A DNA stretch of 64,000 nt, from NCBI RefSeq assembly GCF_000963965.1, contig NZ_BAMX01000022.1, positions 62,001-126,000 on the forward strand. The letters are read 5' to 3'. Of the stretch, positions 38,006-47,368 are shown in pieces. Source of the stretch: Acetobacter orientalis (GTDB taxonomy: Bacteria > Pseudomonadota > Alphaproteobacteria > Acetobacterales > Acetobacteraceae). The first letter of the stretch is position 1; the number at the start of each line of letters is the position of its first letter. Both the position numbers and the translations under genes were made by a program. A model generated the notes under the pieces. It searched no databases and had not been told where the DNA came from. It saw only the letters and a program-made list of their open reading frames with translations.

Positions 38006-39820
38006 ATGAAAAAAGATTTTCCTAACCTGCATATTGATACTCTTTCTGCGGCTTATGCTCGAGGTGAAATAACACCACGTGCTCTTATGGTGCAGTTAAA
38101 GCACCGTGCAATCGAGCTTAACGCAGAATATAATCTGTTTATCCATATTCTCGATGACAAAGAGCTTGCGCCTTATCTGGCACGGTTGGAAGACCCTGCT
38201 GCTAAAGCATTGCCTCTTTACGGAATTCCCTTTGTTTTAAAAGATAATATTGATTTAAAAGGCATACCTACTACCGCAGCGTGCCCAGATTTTGCATATA
38301 TTCCAGAGCGTAGCGCTACCATTGTAGAGCAACTGATTGAACTAGGAGCTTTGCCTGTAGGGAAAGCCAATTTGGATCAATTCGCCACAGGCTTAAATGG
38401 CACACGCTCTCCTTACGGACTATGCAAAAATAGCGTTTTGCCTGAGTATCCCTCTGGTGGGTCTAGTGCTGGTTCTGCGTTGGCTGTTGCCTTGGGTGTA
38501 GCCAGTTTCTCTCTCGGGACAGATACAGCAGGGAGCGGGCGTATCCCGGCTGCTTATAACAATCTTGTCGGTCTAAAAGCGAGTAAAGGCCTCATCTCAA
38601 CTGCAGGCGTTGTACCTGCATGCCGAACGTTAGATTGCACTACGCTTTTTACAACAACCGCAGCAGAAGCCAGTCGTTTATTAGGGTTAGTTGCTCGGCG
38701 TGACCCAAGAGATGACTTTAGCCGACATAACCCGGCTTGGAACGATGCAACCGCTTTTGGTGCTATTGCGCCGGGGTTTCGATTTGGCGTTCCAGAAACA
38801 CTAGAATTTTTTGGTGATGCAGAGAGCGCGGCGCTTTTTAGCGTTGCTATCTCTCAACTGGAAAGTATAGCTGGTACAGCTGTTTCTATTGATTTTGAAC
38901 CATTTTTAGAGGCTGCCCGCCTACTGTATGAGGGGCCATGGGTGGCCGAGCGTTATTTAGTTGCTGGTGCGTTAATTACCAAAAACCCTCAAGCCGTTTT
39001 ACCTGTTATTCATGATGTTCTTGAAAAAGCGCCTCATTATTCAGCACTAGATCATTATGAGGCTCTCTATAGGCTGCAGCACTTGAAAACGGTTTGTGAT
39101 GCCATTTTGGCAGATCTGGACTTTGTTGTAACGCCCTCCATGCCGCGACCGGTTTCCCTTGCAGACCTCTCTAAAGAACCTGTGGCGGCAAATTCAAGGT
39201 TGGGTTGGTATACCAATTTTATGAACCTGTTAGATTATGCGGCAGTGGCAGTACCTGCCAGTTTTATGCGCAGTGGTCTGCCATGGGGTATTACGCTGTT
39301 TGGACGTGTGTTTACAGATCAGTATCTTCTGTCTGTTGCCAACACATTCCAGCACGCCACCAACTTACCATTGGTAGGGGGCCATGCATTACCAGCTCCA
39401 AAAAGTACGGGGCGTAAAGCTAGAAACGATAAAGCCCGCGTTGTTGTTTGTGGTGCTCATCTAGAAGGTTTGCCCCTTAATTGGCAGTTGCGTGAGCGGC
39501 AGGGGCATCTCGTTTCTGCTACCACGACTGCACCGCATTATAGATTATATGCTTTGCCAGGCGGGCCACCTTTGCGCCCAGCCATGGTAAGGGCAAGTGA
39601 AGGCGGTCAAGCCATAGAAGTGGAAGTCTGGGAGCTGCCCTCAGCAGAACTAGGGTCTTTCTTAACTAACATTCCCGCTCCACTGGGTCTTGGTAAAGTT
39701 GAATTGGCAGATGGCTCATGGGAAACAGGCTTTGTATGTGATGGCTATGCTATTGCGACCGCTGAAGAAATTACCTCTTGGGGAGGCTGGCGCGCATGGT
39801 TAGGGTCTCGCGCAGCATAA
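38006..39820 (+). CDS. atzF: allophanate hydrolase
   Basis: 604 residues, four bases after the carboxylase stop. An amidase-signature domain has the Ser-cisSer-Lys triad at Lys79 (FVLKDN), Ser153 (SGGSSAGS) and Ser177 (GTDTAGSG), with the same spacing as AtzF. A C-terminal domain from about 470 (KARVVVCGAHLEGLPLNWQL, YRLYALPGGPPLRPA) is typical of full-length allophanate hydrolases. It splits allophanate into two CO2 and two ammonia, finishing the guanidine pathway. Confidence 0.93.
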   Translation: MKKDFPNLHIDTLSAAYARGEITPRALMVQLKHRAIELNAEYNLFIHILDDKELAPYLARLEDPAAKALPLYGIPFVLKDNIDLKGIPTTAACPDFAYIPERSATIVEQLIELGALPVGKANLDQFATGLNGTRSPYGLCKNSVLPEYPSGGSSAGSALAVALGVASFSLGTDTAGSGRIPAAYNNLVGLKASKGLISTAGVVPACRTLDCTTLFTTTAAEASRLLGLVARRDPRDDFSRHNPAWNDATAFGAIAPGFRFGVPETLEFFGDAESAALFSVAISQLESIAGTAVSIDFEPFLEAARLLYEGPWVAERYLVAGALITKNPQAVLPVIHDVLEKAPHYSALDHYEALYRLQHLKTVCDAILADLDFVVTPSMPRPVSLADLSKEPVAANSRLGWYTNFMNLLDYAAVAVPASFMRSGLPWGITLFGRVFTDQYLLSVANTFQHATNLPLVGGHALPAPKSTGRKARNDKARVVVCGAHLEGLPLNWQLRERQGHLVSATTTAPHYRLYALPGGPPLRPAMVRASEGGQAIEVEVWELPSAELGSFLTNIPAPLGLGKVELADGSWETGFVCDGYAIATAEEITSWGGWRAWLGSRAA

Positions 39821-39853
39821 AATATAACTTGGTGGCTATACTAATGGCCGGCT

Positions 39854-39893
39854 AAACCAGTGGGGCTACCAAACACTGGTTTGCAGTAGCCCC
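39854..39893 (+). terminator. two interleaved hairpins after allophanate hydrolase (terminator or RNA switch)
   Basis: Stem A: AAACCAGTG (39854-39862) with CACTGGTTT (39874-39882). Stem B: GGGGCTAC (39862-39869) with GTAGCCCC (39886-39893). The 5' arm of B lies in the loop of A, so they are mutually exclusive or form a pseudoknot. No long T run follows, so this is not a standard terminator. Located between the guanidine operon and the histidine kinase. Confidence 0.4.
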
Positions 39894-39974
39894 TACGACA
39901 AGCATGAGGTGCTTGCTTAGGCGGCCGCAGCACGTAAGCATGGAAACTGTGGTTCACACGAGGTAGCGCAGGGC

Positions 39975-41687
39975 ATGATGATAAGTAAAAGGTCGGAAGG
40001 AGAACTGCAAAGCCGGAGCATTGTTGCAATGCGTCTGGTAATAGGTTCTTTCTCCATCCTTTTATTTGTAGCCGTGTTTGGGTTTGGTTGGGCCCTTGGG
40101 TTGCGTAATATAGGTCTTTGGTTAGCCTTAGGGGGTATTGTCACTGTATTAGCTGGAATTGTTGCGTGCTTACGGGCCTTACAAAACAAATACCGCTGTA
40201 TAGCTGAGGAAAAGATTCAAAATTGCGAGAAAGCGTTAAAAATAGAGCGTGATATTTTTACTCAAGCACAAGCAGAGCTACGTAAAACGCATGATGCCGC
40301 TATCGCTGCAAACGAAGCAAAAACACGTTATCTTATCTCTGTTAGTCATGATATTCGCTCGCCGCTTAATACAATCTATGGTTATGCGCAACTTTTAGAG
40401 CGTGGCACACGGTTTTCTCCTACAGAAGCAGGGGCTGTTATTCGTCAATCTGCTGAGTATTTAACAAGTCTTGTTGAGGCTTTGCTTGAGGTTTCAAAAA
40501 TAGAAAGTAGGCAAATAGAAATTCAGTCAGATGTTGTTTCAATAAAAGACTTGCTTGATCATATTGTCATGATGTTTCAGGTGCAAGCTCATGCCAAAGG
40601 TCTTAAACTTAATTTTGTTGTGCATGACTCACTTCCTGCGAAGGTTAAAACAGACGAAAAGCGGTTGCGCCAAATTCTTGTTAATCTGCTTTCAAACGCA
40701 ATAAAATATACAGACGCAGGGTGCGTCACGCTGTCAGTGCACTATCGTAGTGAGGTTGCACGTATTGAGGTGAGCGACACAGGTACCGGTGTTGAAGCAC
40801 ATGATCTTGAACGGATTTTTGAACCCTTCGAGCGTGGTCGTGATGATCAAACAAGAGGGAAGCCCGGAATAGGGTTAGGTCTTGCTATTACACGGGTTCT
40901 TACGCAGATGTTGGGTGGCGACATTACGGTAGAAAGTCATCTCGGCATTGGGAGTACGTTTTGTCTTCGGCTCATGTTGCCGAGCGTTCATACCCAGTAT
41001 GACAAGGAGAGCGTTCTACACTCTAAGGGCAAGATATCAGGGTATGAAGGCAGACCTCGTTGCATAGTGGTAGTGGATAATGATGTGCTACAATGTGATT
41101 TTTTGGAAGCATTATTGGTTCCGCTCGGGTTTGTTGTGCATAAAGCCCATGATGGTCATTCAGGTATGCAGGCAGTGATACAGTCTGACCCAGATATGGT
41201 GCTGCTGGATATGAAAATGCCTGGTGAGGATGGTCTTATAATAGCTGCTAAAATACGTTCTCAAGAGAAAAGAAATCCAGCAATTGTTATAGTCTCTGCT
41301 AATACTGCCGAGTTAAGTGCAGATGCTGCTTTGGCAGCATACTATGACGATTTCGTAACAAAGCCAGTAGATAGTAACGCCTTGCTCGCTACGATTGGCA
41401 ACGTGCTACACCTTGAATGGATTTGCGCCGAACAGAATGAGCCAGAAAGTGAGGCGCCTCTCCGCTCTGAAGCAGATTTTTCGAGCCTTTCGGCACAAAT
41501 TCGGCAGCATTTTCCTCAAATACGTCAAGCAGCAGAATTGGGGCATATTAGAGGCGTAGAAACGGTGCTAAATTCTCTCGCAATCGAAACAGAATCTGAT
41601 AAAGTGTTTGTTGCGATAATAAAACGGTATGCGCATGACTTTGACCTGGCAGCAATAACCAGAGCAATCAACGATGCCGAATTATGA
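39975..41687 (+). CDS. hybrid sensor histidine kinase
   Basis: 570 residues: two membrane helices at about 20-67, a short coiled segment, HisKA domain with phospho-acceptor His125 (SVSHDIRSPLN), HATPase domain (RLRQILVNLLSNAIKYT, DTGTGVE, GIGLGLAITR), and a receiver domain (VVVDNDVLQCDF, phospho-acceptor Asp412 in LLDMKMPGEDG, and the TKPVD lysine). A C-terminal tail of about 90 residues is of unclear fold. No periplasmic sensor domain of note, so the signal may be cytoplasmic or membrane-borne. Its end overlaps the response regulator by 14 bases. Control of the adjacent guanidine genes is a guess from position. Confidence 0.9.
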   Translation: MMISKRSEGELQSRSIVAMRLVIGSFSILLFVAVFGFGWALGLRNIGLWLALGGIVTVLAGIVACLRALQNKYRCIAEEKIQNCEKALKIERDIFTQAQAELRKTHDAAIAANEAKTRYLISVSHDIRSPLNTIYGYAQLLERGTRFSPTEAGAVIRQSAEYLTSLVEALLEVSKIESRQIEIQSDVVSIKDLLDHIVMMFQVQAHAKGLKLNFVVHDSLPAKVKTDEKRLRQILVNLLSNAIKYTDAGCVTLSVHYRSEVARIEVSDTGTGVEAHDLERIFEPFERGRDDQTRGKPGIGLGLAITRVLTQMLGGDITVESHLGIGSTFCLRLMLPSVHTQYDKESVLHSKGKISGYEGRPRCIVVVDNDVLQCDFLEALLVPLGFVVHKAHDGHSGMQAVIQSDPDMVLLDMKMPGEDGLIIAAKIRSQEKRNPAIVIVSANTAELSADAALAAYYDDFVTKPVDSNALLATIGNVLHLEWICAEQNEPESEAPLRSEADFSSLSAQIRQHFPQIRQAAELGHIRGVETVLNSLAIETESDKVFVAIIKRYAHDFDLAAITRAINDAEL

Positions 41688-42600
41688 CCCGCTAACACAA
41701 GGAACACAGCCCTGTGTTCTGGTTGTCGATGATATGCCACAGTCACTGCATTTTGTGACCGCTGCACTGGAGGAAGCCGGCATGACAGTGCTTATTGCTC
41801 GCGATGGTTTTGCCGCACTGGATCTTCTTAAGAAGGTGGTACCTAACATTATTATTATGGATGGGTTAATGCCGGGCTTGGATGGTTTTGAGGTGACACG
41901 GCGGTTAAGAGCTGACCCAACATTTACCCATGTTCCCGTTATTTTCATGACTGGTCTAACGGAAACTGAACACGTCATACAGGGGCTACAATCTGGTGGT
42001 GTAGATTATATCCGTAAGCCGGTCGATGTGAATGAACTTGTGGCACGCGTACGTGTGCACCTGCAAAATGCAAGAACGGGGCAGGCAGTCACGCAGGCTC
42101 TTGATTTTGGGCATCGCCCAACTATTGGTGTTGATAATCAAGGCGTATTGTTGTGGCATACTCCCCAGTCAGCTCTTGTTTTAACCAGCGCTTTCCCAGG
42201 TTGGGCCCTTAACAAGCCGCTACCCGAGCCGCTCCTTTCCGTCATGACAGCACTTCTTGCGCAACGCTCTCTTATGTTGCGCCGGACAATAGATATTACA
42301 GAAGGCGTGATAGAGTGTGTTTTAATGGGCACGATGAATGACGGTACAAACGCTGTCTCTCTTTTGTTAAAACGCCCTGGTGATGAAGAGCGTTTACTTG
42401 AAACAACTCTTGGCCTCACGGTAAGAGAAGCACAGGTATTGCTCTGGATTAGCAAAGGCAAGTCTAACCGAGACGTAAGTGCCATTTTGAATATCAGCCC
42501 ACGAACGGTAAACAAACATCTTGAGCAGATATTTGTAAAACTCGGTATCGAAAATAGAACGTCCGCTGCGGCTATTGCTATGGCAACTATGAATAAGTGA
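41674..42600 (+). CDS. LuxR/NarL-type response regulator
   Basis: 308 residues. Receiver domain at 12-130 with Asp63 (IIIMDGLMPG), the Thr in FMTGLT and Lys in IRKPVD. A middle region of about 100 residues (DNQGVLLWHTPQSALVLT onward) is unusual for NarL types. The C-terminal LuxR HTH reads LTVREAQVLLWISKGKSNRD, then ILNISPRTVNKHLEQIFVKLG. Translationally coupled to the hybrid kinase. Target genes are unknown; the kinase-regulator pair sits between the guanidine operon and an APC permease. Confidence 0.9.
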   Translation: MPNYDPLTQGTQPCVLVVDDMPQSLHFVTAALEEAGMTVLIARDGFAALDLLKKVVPNIIIMDGLMPGLDGFEVTRRLRADPTFTHVPVIFMTGLTETEHVIQGLQSGGVDYIRKPVDVNELVARVRVHLQNARTGQAVTQALDFGHRPTIGVDNQGVLLWHTPQSALVLTSAFPGWALNKPLPEPLLSVMTALLAQRSLMLRRTIDITEGVIECVLMGTMNDGTNAVSLLLKRPGDEERLLETTLGLTVREAQVLLWISKGKSNRDVSAILNISPRTVNKHLEQIFVKLGIENRTSAAAIAMATMNK

Positions 42601-42773
42601 TTCTGTATGAATATTATAAAAATCTATTCCCTTAAAATGCAGCACAACTTTCCCTGTTAAACACAATACAAGTAAGAGAGTGTAAGGCATATGACATTAG
42701 CTTTAATCTTACAAAGTTGCTTATATCGGGTAAAAAACGTAGATACATCACTATACTTAGAGAATATTTTCTC

Positions 42774-44363
42774 ATGATGTTAAGCTCTACCTCCGTTCAT
42801 ATCAAGCAAGCACTAAGTGCGCTTGAGCAAGGCAATTTGCCTAAAGCACAATCTCTTGCCGCTGCAGTTTTGGCGCGGGATTCTCGTTCGGCTAGAGCAT
42901 ATTTTATACTCGGTGTTTGTGAGATTACACTTGGCAATATACGTGCAGGAAAAACGCTTTTAGAAACCTCAGTTAGTCTAGAGCAATCCGTCGAAGGTTT
43001 TGCACAGCTTGCACGTACTTTTTTGCTTTTGCGGCGCGATGCAGATGCACTTTCTGCACTCCAGAAAGCAGAAATATGCTTAAAGTCTGGAATAAACGCT
43101 GACGCTTTAACGCGAGATACGATTGGATGTGCGTATTCTCGTTTAGGAAAGCATGCTGCATCTATAGCGCATTTTGAGGCTGCAACGCATGGTGCGCCAA
43201 ATAATACAGCATTTATATATAACTGGGCCGTAGCACTCAGTTTTGTTGGGCGTGTAGATGAGGCAGAACAAGCTTTTGAAGCCCTTATTGCTCATGCACC
43301 AGCCAATGCTCGTGCTCACCATGGTTTAAGCGGGTTACGGCGTCAAACAATAGAACATAACCATATTCTACGCTTAAAGGCAGCGTTGACAAAAGCAAAA
43401 GACTCAGAAGCACGGTTGCTGTTAGGCTATGCGATATCAAAAGAATTGGAAGATGTTGGACAAACACAAGAGTCTTTCCAATTTTTATTCAATGCTAATA
43501 CTCAACATAAGCAGCAGTTAGCATATAATATTAATCAGGATGAGAAAATTTTTGATGCGATAGAAAAAAATTGGCCTCTTTATGCGCAAACAGCAGTGAA
43601 TAATGCGCCTGTTGACTCTCCTGTTTTTATTATAGGAATGCCACGGACAGGTACAACATTGGTAGACCGTATTATTTCCTCTCATCCAGATATGGTGAGT
43701 GCAGGCGAATTACAGGCATTTCCTATCGCAGTAAAATCTGCTTCTGGTGTAAGAACCAGAATGGTTCTTGATGTTGAGACACTTATCAATGCAGCTAATA
43801 AAAACCTTGGTATGATAGGGCGCGACTATATTGCTCGTGCTTTCTCACATTTACCATTACAAAATATAAGATTTAGCGATAAATTTCCTGGAAATTTTAT
43901 GTATGCGGGTCTGATCGCAAAAGCTCTCCCTGCAGCGCGAATTATTTGCCTGAGAAGGCACCCTATGGATACCGTTTTAAGTAATTTTAAGAATTTATTT
44001 GCAACAACATCACGATATTACGACTATAGCTATAGCCTTGAGGATATTGCTAGATATTACGTACGCTTTGATCGGTTAATGCGTTTTTGGCAAAAAGAAA
44101 TACCAGGTCGTATTTTGGAAATTTATTATGAAAGTATTGTTCTAGACCAAGAAAATACCACACGGTCTATTCTTAACCACTGCGGCTTAAGCTGGAATAA
44201 TGCATGTCTCTCTTTCCACACTAATCGTGCTGCAGTTTCTACCCCAAGTGCTGCACAGGTGCGCCGGCCACTTTATCGAGATGCTCTCGAGCGTTGGAAG
44301 CAGCATGAAGAGGCCTTAAAGCCTGCTCGTCTTATTTTGGAAAATGCAGGGATTATCGTGTAA
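42774..44363 (+). CDS. TPR-containing sulfotransferase family protein
   Basis: About 529 residues from ATG 42774 (an in-frame TTG at 42717 is less likely). The N-terminal 230 residues form tetratricopeptide repeats (AYFILGVCEITLGNIRAG, IAHFEAATHGAPNNTAFIY, VDEAEQAFEALIAHAPANAR). The C-terminal half is a PAPS-dependent sulfotransferase fold with the 5'-phosphosulfate loop in FIIGMPRTGTTLVDRI and a 3'-phosphate segment RHPMDTVLSNFKN. Such TPR-sulfotransferases are common in alpha-proteobacteria, and few have a known substrate. Single gene here; acceptor unknown. Confidence 0.82.
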   Translation: MMLSSTSVHIKQALSALEQGNLPKAQSLAAAVLARDSRSARAYFILGVCEITLGNIRAGKTLLETSVSLEQSVEGFAQLARTFLLLRRDADALSALQKAEICLKSGINADALTRDTIGCAYSRLGKHAASIAHFEAATHGAPNNTAFIYNWAVALSFVGRVDEAEQAFEALIAHAPANARAHHGLSGLRRQTIEHNHILRLKAALTKAKDSEARLLLGYAISKELEDVGQTQESFQFLFNANTQHKQQLAYNINQDEKIFDAIEKNWPLYAQTAVNNAPVDSPVFIIGMPRTGTTLVDRIISSHPDMVSAGELQAFPIAVKSASGVRTRMVLDVETLINAANKNLGMIGRDYIARAFSHLPLQNIRFSDKFPGNFMYAGLIAKALPAARIICLRRHPMDTVLSNFKNLFATTSRYYDYSYSLEDIARYYVRFDRLMRFWQKEIPGRILEIYYESIVLDQENTTRSILNHCGLSWNNACLSFHTNRAAVSTPSAAQVRRPLYRDALERWKQHEEALKPARLILENAGIIV

Positions 44364-44526
44364 TGGAAATGTATTTTCTAGAGTGTTCGTAAATACTGGT
44401 TTTTCATTTTGTGGCGTTATGTAGTCTTCAAAATGCTCGGTTAAGCCATTCTGTATGGCCATAGTATGTTTTTAAAAGCTCTATGCCACTATTCGGTCGT
44501 TGTTGCGACTACTCGTTAAGGGTGAA

Positions 44527-46032
44527 ATGATGTCTGGTTCGCAAAATATATCTTCTGTTAAATCTGTGTCTGATATTTCTAATGCAGAAGATCTTGCTCA
44601 GTTTGGGTATGGTCAGGAGTTACGTAGAGAATTAGGGCCATTTGCCTCTTTTGCTTCTGGTTTTTCATTTGTCTCTATTTTATCAACTATTTTCGAACTC
44701 TTTGCGACTGGATATGGTTTTGGTGGGCCACTTTTTTTTTGGACATGGCCTATTGTCTTCATCGGTCAGTTTTCTACAGCGTTATGCTTTGCTGAACTTG
44801 CTGCATCTTACCCTGTTGCTGGTGCTGTCTATCAATGGTCTAGGCGTTTATCAAACGATAGTATCGGCTGGTTTGCAGGGTGGTTCATGCTTATTGGGTA
44901 TATTATGAGTGTAGCAGCTATTGCTATTGCAATGCAGTCTGTTTTACCCAGCGTTTGGAGCGGTTTCCAGATTATTGGTGGTGATACAGCAGTTGGGTCG
45001 CCAACAGGTGCGGCAAATGCTGTAATTTTAGGAACAGCTACTATTTTTATCTGCTCTTTAATATCTTCCCTAGGGGTAAGGGCAACAGCAACAGCTACGG
45101 CTATTGGTGTTTATTGTGAAATAATCGGTTTGGTTATTCTATTGGTTGTTTTGTTTACGCATACTAGTCGTGGCCCGTCTGTTGTGATGGGGGGCGGAGT
45201 GCCTGCCCCAACGTTTTGGAGTTTTTTATCGTCTACTTTAATGGCGGCTTATGTGATGTATGGTTTTGATAGTGCAGCGGAACTATCCGAAGAAACAAAT
45301 AACCCACGTCGCACCACGCCTAAAGCTATTATCCAATGCCTCTTAGTTTCATTTTTTGGTGGCGCTCTTATGGTTATGGCTGCTCTTATGGCCGCTCCAT
45401 CGTTAACTGATGGTAATTTGGCAAAAGATGGTGTTTCTTATGTTTTGTCTTCTGTAACAAGTGGTTTTTCTGGCCATATACTTTTTGCAATGGTCGCAAT
45501 TTCTATTCTCTCAGCTACGCTTGCTATTCAAAATGCAGCCGCTCGGGTTATGTTTTCAATGGCACGTGATAATCGGTTGCCGTTATCTTCTTTCTTAACG
45601 CGTGTATCTGCTAGAACTGCAACTCCATGGATTGCAACGCTCGCTGTTACGGTTATGGCAATAAGCCTTTTGTGGGTCTCTTATGGTGACCCAGCAATTT
45701 TTAGTGCTTTATGTTCTGTTACAACTGTTACAATCTATTTTGCGTATCTGCTTGTTACCTTGCCTATGCTCATTTTACGGATAAAAGGCATTAATCCTGT
45801 ATCAGGTGGTATGGAGTATTTTTATTTAGGTCGGCGTAAAGGGTTATTTGTTAATATTGTTTCTGTGGTAATTGGTGTCATTCTATTGGTAAACGTAGCA
45901 TGGCCAAGATTATCAGTGTTCGATCCGGGTAATACACATTGGTATTTGCATTATTTCCCTATTATTTTTATGTTTTTTGGATCAATTTCTGGATTTATTG
46001 TTTATAGGTATAAGCAGAAACAAAATGGCTAG
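44527..46032 (+). CDS. APC-superfamily amino acid/amine permease
   Basis: 501 residues from ATG 44527, preceded by AAGGGTGA; a TTG at 44500 is less likely. Twelve membrane helices with the APC signatures FASFASGFSFVSI, CFAELAASYPVAGAVYQW, GFDSAAELSEETNNPRR and RVMFSMARDNRLP. Belongs to the amino acid-choline transporter (ACT) type of permeases for amino acids, GABA, choline or related amines. Located between the guanidine and choline-sulfate regions, so guanidine, choline or an amino acid are candidate substrates; none can be chosen from the sequence. Confidence 0.85.
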   Translation: MMSGSQNISSVKSVSDISNAEDLAQFGYGQELRRELGPFASFASGFSFVSILSTIFELFATGYGFGGPLFFWTWPIVFIGQFSTALCFAELAASYPVAGAVYQWSRRLSNDSIGWFAGWFMLIGYIMSVAAIAIAMQSVLPSVWSGFQIIGGDTAVGSPTGAANAVILGTATIFICSLISSLGVRATATATAIGVYCEIIGLVILLVVLFTHTSRGPSVVMGGGVPAPTFWSFLSSTLMAAYVMYGFDSAAELSEETNNPRRTTPKAIIQCLLVSFFGGALMVMAALMAAPSLTDGNLAKDGVSYVLSSVTSGFSGHILFAMVAISILSATLAIQNAAARVMFSMARDNRLPLSSFLTRVSARTATPWIATLAVTVMAISLLWVSYGDPAIFSALCSVTTVTIYFAYLLVTLPMLILRIKGINPVSGGMEYFYLGRRKGLFVNIVSVVIGVILLVNVAWPRLSVFDPGNTHWYLHYFPIIFMFFGSISGFIVYRYKQKQNG

Positions 46033-46071
46033 TTTTTTGAGACCTTTTCAAAAATATAGAATGCTGGATGA

Positions 46072-46097
46072 GAGGGCTGCTAAAGCCCTCGTGGTTT
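46072..46097 (+). terminator. weak rho-independent terminator after the APC permease
   Basis: 7-bp stem GAGGGCT / AGCCCTC, five-base loop, then GTGG and four Ts, 40 bases after the permease stop. The gap to 46319 shows nothing else. Confidence 0.5.
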
Positions 46098-46319
46098 TAA
46101 GAAAACCGTTTCGGATTTAACGGAAAGAAATTTATTTAGAGATTAGGCATGAACACCAGAACTGTCTTGGTTCATATAGAAAAGGTAAGTTCAATTTCGA
46201 CAGGGAGGGGGGTAGTCGATATAGGCAGCAGGAATTGATTATTTTAGCCCATTTATTGGGGTTCTGACTATTCGGTATGTGCTATAAATTTATATCCTCT
46301 CATATAATAAAATGGAAAA

Positions 46320-47249
46320 TCATAATTTATTTATTTTCGCTTGTTGCTGTATCCATTGTGTAAAGTTATCTATGTGTGCCCTCCTGTTAAACGGAGTGGA
46401 AAGAAAATATCCTCTTTTGCTTTTTATTGGCTTATTACTCAGGGAAACAATTTGTTTTGTTTTTATAAGGTCATCAACTAAAGGCCGCCACCCCAAAGCA
46501 ATGCCTTGATTCTGCAAAACAGCTTGCAAAAGTAATGGGTAATTTCCAAAAGAAAGATTGTTTTTTGAAAAGGTCTTAATTGGAAGAGACGTATCAATAG
46601 ACGCAAACCAGTCTGCCCATGTAAACCACTGATGGTCTGGGCCGGTTAAATGTAATAATTTTGCCTTTACAATATCTCGTGGGTGGTTAAATGGCCCTGC
46701 TGCCTTGAAATATGCAGCGCTACAGATAGGAACGATTTCTTCTTGAAATAGGCAGGTCCACGATAGATCATGGGTCTGCGGTTTTTCTCCAAAAAGAATA
46801 GAAACATCATGATGAGTGTTTCTATGGTCTATTTTGGCGTCACGTTTCGCCTGAGTTGTGAGTAAGCTTACATCAATTTCAGGAAATTTTTCTTCAAAGT
46901 CTGACAAGCGTGGTAGAAGCCAGTTAGCGGCAAATCCGTAGTCTGTCAGAATGATTAATGTTTCACGACTGTCACTATCATGGATTATTTCCATGGTATT
47001 ATAGAGTTGTGTCAGCACGTCTGCAGTCGTGGTGTGTAGCATTTGGCCATGACGGGTCGCGGAGACCCCTCTATGCCGACGCTCGAATAAAATAACTCCC
47101 AGTAATTTTTCTAGGTGCGCAATTTGCTGGCTGACGGCGGGTTGGGTCATTCCCAGTTCAAGGGCGGCCGTACTGAAGCTGCCGCATCGACCAACAGTCT
47201 CAATCAGGCGCAGGGAGCGTAATAGATAGTCTGCTTGATTCGGTGTCAT
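46320..47249 (-). CDS. LysR-family regulator of the choline-sulfate genes
   Basis: 309 residues: HTH (LRLIETVGRCGSFSTAALELGMTQPAVSQQIAHLEKLLGV region) and a GcvA-like effector domain (LTDYGFAANWLLPRLSDFEEKFPEIDV, DVSILFGE). This type occurs beside choline sulfatase genes as their regulator. Divergent from the choline sulfatase with about 120 bases between, so it is the expected controller. The intergenic region is AT-rich and contains the 16-mer AAACGTAGATACATCA also found before the sulfotransferase. Confidence 0.85.
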   Translation of the reverse strand: MTPNQADYLLRSLRLIETVGRCGSFSTAALELGMTQPAVSQQIAHLEKLLGVILFERRHRGVSATRHGQMLHTTTADVLTQLYNTMEIIHDSDSRETLIILTDYGFAANWLLPRLSDFEEKFPEIDVSLLTTQAKRDAKIDHRNTHHDVSILFGEKPQTHDLSWTCLFQEEIVPICSAAYFKAAGPFNHPRDIVKAKLLHLTGPDHQWFTWADWFASIDTSLPIKTFSKNNLSFGNYPLLLQAVLQNQGIALGWRPLVDDLIKTKQIVSLSNKPIKSKRGYFLSTPFNRRAHIDNFTQWIQQQAKINKL

Positions 47250-47368
47250 AACTCGTGCTTATACAACATATATAAACGTAGATACATCAAAAATAACATA
47301 TAAAATGGTTTATTGTTTTCGATTAAAACTATTTTAAATGGTTGAATTGAGGGATGGAGACTGACCCC

